Shown piece by piece: positions 62,330-64,000 of a DNA stretch of 64,000 nucleotides (positions are counted from its first letter, which is position 1; each line of letters begins with the position of its first letter). The notes beneath the pieces were generated by a model, which saw only the letters and a program-made list of their open reading frames with translations, did not search any database and was not told the origin of the DNA. This DNA comes from Hemibagrus wyckioides (Eukaryota; Chordata; Actinopteri; Siluriformes; Bagridae): the NCBI RefSeq assembly GCF_019097595.1, contig NC_080710.1, forward strand, positions 3,995,780 through 4,059,779, in the 5' to 3' direction. The translations under genes were made by a program, and so were the position numbers.

Positions 62330-62720
62330 AATCTTGGTCTTTAATCGCCGCTTGTACCTCTGCCCCCGAACCGCTTCACAGTAACAGCAGGAGCGCACAA
62401 AGCCTCCTTGAATTGCGCTCTTTTATTTTTAAATTAGTTCGAAATTAGTTCCTTCTCAAATCTACAAATCTCATCAGGATGAAAAGTCACCTCCTTTCTA
62501 TTCAAGCACTGCTTAATTAGTTTCGCTGCACCGTAGCGCTGTGTTTATGCGCAAGGCCGTTCGGTGAAGCTCCGGTGATCCGAGTTTGTATTCTGAGCGG
62601 TGGCACGTGCTGTGCTTTCCAAATCAGATCCCCGGTGTTTAACAATCAGTAGGTAAAGCAGGACTGTCCACGAGACACAAATCGCTGTACTGAACTGCTT
62701 ATTTCTACATTCTGCTTAAA
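62330..62720. promoter_or_regulatory. Candidate conserved non-coding block
   Basis: GC-balanced non-repetitive DNA with CTGCTTAATTAGTTTCGCTG and TTAAATTAGTTCGAAATTAG (homeodomain-type cores). It lies between an AAAT repeat (62278-62297) and the minisatellite. Weak evidence. Confidence 0.25.
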
Positions 62721-62839
62721 CTGTGAACTTTTTTCAGTTTTCCCATGTGAGTTGATTTTTTTCATGATTCATTTCCACATTTGGTTTCTTATGTCTTTCT
62801 ATAAAGTGATCTTTAATGTTAACAATTAACAATTAACAA

Positions 62840-64000
62840 TTCATGATCTCTACTTGATTCATTCATTTTCATGTGAAATTCTGCACACGATTCATTCATT
62901 TTCAAAAGATTTATTCATTTTTACATTCAACATTATACAACTTTCTTGTCAAAATTCATTTTTTAACATCCGATCTTAACGATTCATTTATTTTTTACAT
63001 GAAATTCTGCACATGATTCATTTGTCACACGATTCATTTTTCACACGAATCATTTGTCACACAAATCATTTGTCACACGATTCATTTTTCACACGAATCA
63101 TTTGTCACACGATTCATTTGTCACACAATTCATTTTTCACATGATTCATTTGTCACACGATTCATTTTTCACATGAATCATTTGTCACAATTCATTTTTC
63201 ACATGAATCATTTGTCACACAATTCATTTTTCAAACGATTCATTTTTCACACAAATCATTTGTCACATGATTCATTTTTCACACGAATCATTTGTCATAC
63301 GATTCATTTTTCACACGAATCATTTGTCACACAATTCATTTGTCACACAATTCATTTTTCACACGAATCATTTGTCACACGATTCATTTTTCACACAAAT
63401 CATTTTTCACATGATTCATTTGTCACATGATTCATTTTTCACACGATTCATTTTTCACATGATTCATTTTTCATACGATTCATCTACCTTTATAAGTGGT
63501 CTTTAGACGATTCATTCATTTTTTCATTCAACATTATTCAATTTTTTGTTGTTTTGTTTTTTTCCCCTACACATGATTCATTTTTCACGATTCATTTATT
63601 TTTTCACGTGATCTTAATGATTCATTTACTTTTTACATAAAATTCTGCACATGATTCATTTTTCACATGATTCATTTATTTTCACAATTCAATTAGTTTT
63701 ACAAGAGATCTTGATATGATTCTTTCCTTTTCGCCATTTGTTTATTTTTACATCTTCACGATTCATTTATTTTTTGACATGAAATTCTGCACATGATTCA
63801 TTTGTCACATGATTCATTTTCCACGATTCATTTTTCATACGATTCATCTACCTTTACAAGTTGTCTATAAACGATTCAATTTTCAAATGTTTTTTTCCTA
63901 CACATGATCCATTTTTCACGATTCATTTATTTTTTCATGTGATCTTTACATCCATCATAAATTCTGCTTGATTTATTTATTTTTTACAAGTGAACGATTC
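62840..64000. repeat. GATTCATTTGTCACAC minisatellite, continuing past the window
   Basis: The densest part (about 63010-63485) is a 16-bp unit alternating GATTCATTTTTCACAC and GAATCATTTGTCACAC. To the right it becomes a higher-order repeat. A segment starting ACGATTCATCTACCTTTATAAG at 63477 recurs at about 63840, roughly 363 bp away, with TACATGAAATTCTGCACATG-like blocks between. The 79-85 codon open frames through it simply mirror the repeat. Confidence 0.93.

Larger units (their letters stand above)
39810..64000 (+). other. First intron of the ASIC gene (continues beyond window)
   Basis: No later ASIC exon (for example one encoding FTRYGKCYTF) is visible on the plus strand up to 64000, so the intron exceeds 24 kb. 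ASIC genes, notably ASIC2 in mammals, are known for a very long first intron. Individual contents are listed separately. Confidence 0.7.

Noticed and set aside
63173..63506. Two overlapping open frames rich in HTNHLSH and FTRFIFH repeats
   Set aside because: They mirror the 16-bp minisatellite, which is open in more than one frame.
39810..64000. Search for the second ASIC exon
   Set aside because: No sequence encoding the expected FTRYGKCYTF region was found, so the intron is taken to extend past the window.

Overview
The window is eukaryotic and almost certainly from a ray-finned (teleost) fish. Genes are split by introns with GT/AG boundaries, simple repeats and DNA-transposon fossils are dense, and several repeats are recognisable fish Tc1, hAT, LINE and tRNA-SINE families. 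A catfish-like otophysan is my guess from repeat style, but I cannot prove it.

Layout. (1) 1-4801, minus strand: most of an ankyrin-repeat/SOCS-box gene, asb10, with two alternative first exons that join the same downstream exons in the same phase. Its last (SOCS-box) exon lies off the left edge, and its introns are packed with TTTC tracts. (2) 4802-13836: intergenic DNA, including a homeodomain-motif-rich, probably regulatory block (7.23-7.53 kb), a 0.37-kb tandem duplication (7.7-8.46 kb), an exactly repeated 16-mer with octamer (POU-type) cores, and an internally deleted Tc1 element. (3) 13837-15833, minus: a two-exon, polyadenylated histone H2B variant, probably H2B.K-like, whose intron carries transposon fragments. 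(4) 17163-30721: a 13.56-kb hAT transposon with an exact 8-bp target-site duplication. It keeps a BED finger and the C-terminal dimerisation region but lacks the catalytic core, and it carries a 12.1-kb array of a 14-bp unit. This is the outstanding object in the window. (5) 30.7-38.2 kb: intergenic DNA with two hAT-type MITEs and microsatellites. (6) About 38.2 kb to the end, plus strand: 5' region and first coding exon of an acid-sensing ion channel gene (ASIC1/2-like). Everything after 39809 is read as its first intron, which exceeds 24 kb and holds LINE/SINE tails, tandem duplications, a fold-back repeat, several non-repetitive GC-balanced blocks that could be conserved regulatory DNA, and a 16-bp minisatellite that continues beyond the right edge.

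The genes do not form a pathway. From memory, ASB10, the H2B.K histone gene and an ASIC gene (ASIC3) all lie in human 7q36.1, so the trio may be an old synteny block. Exon limits come from splice consensus, phase and family similarity, not from transcripts. Repeat boundaries are by eye.
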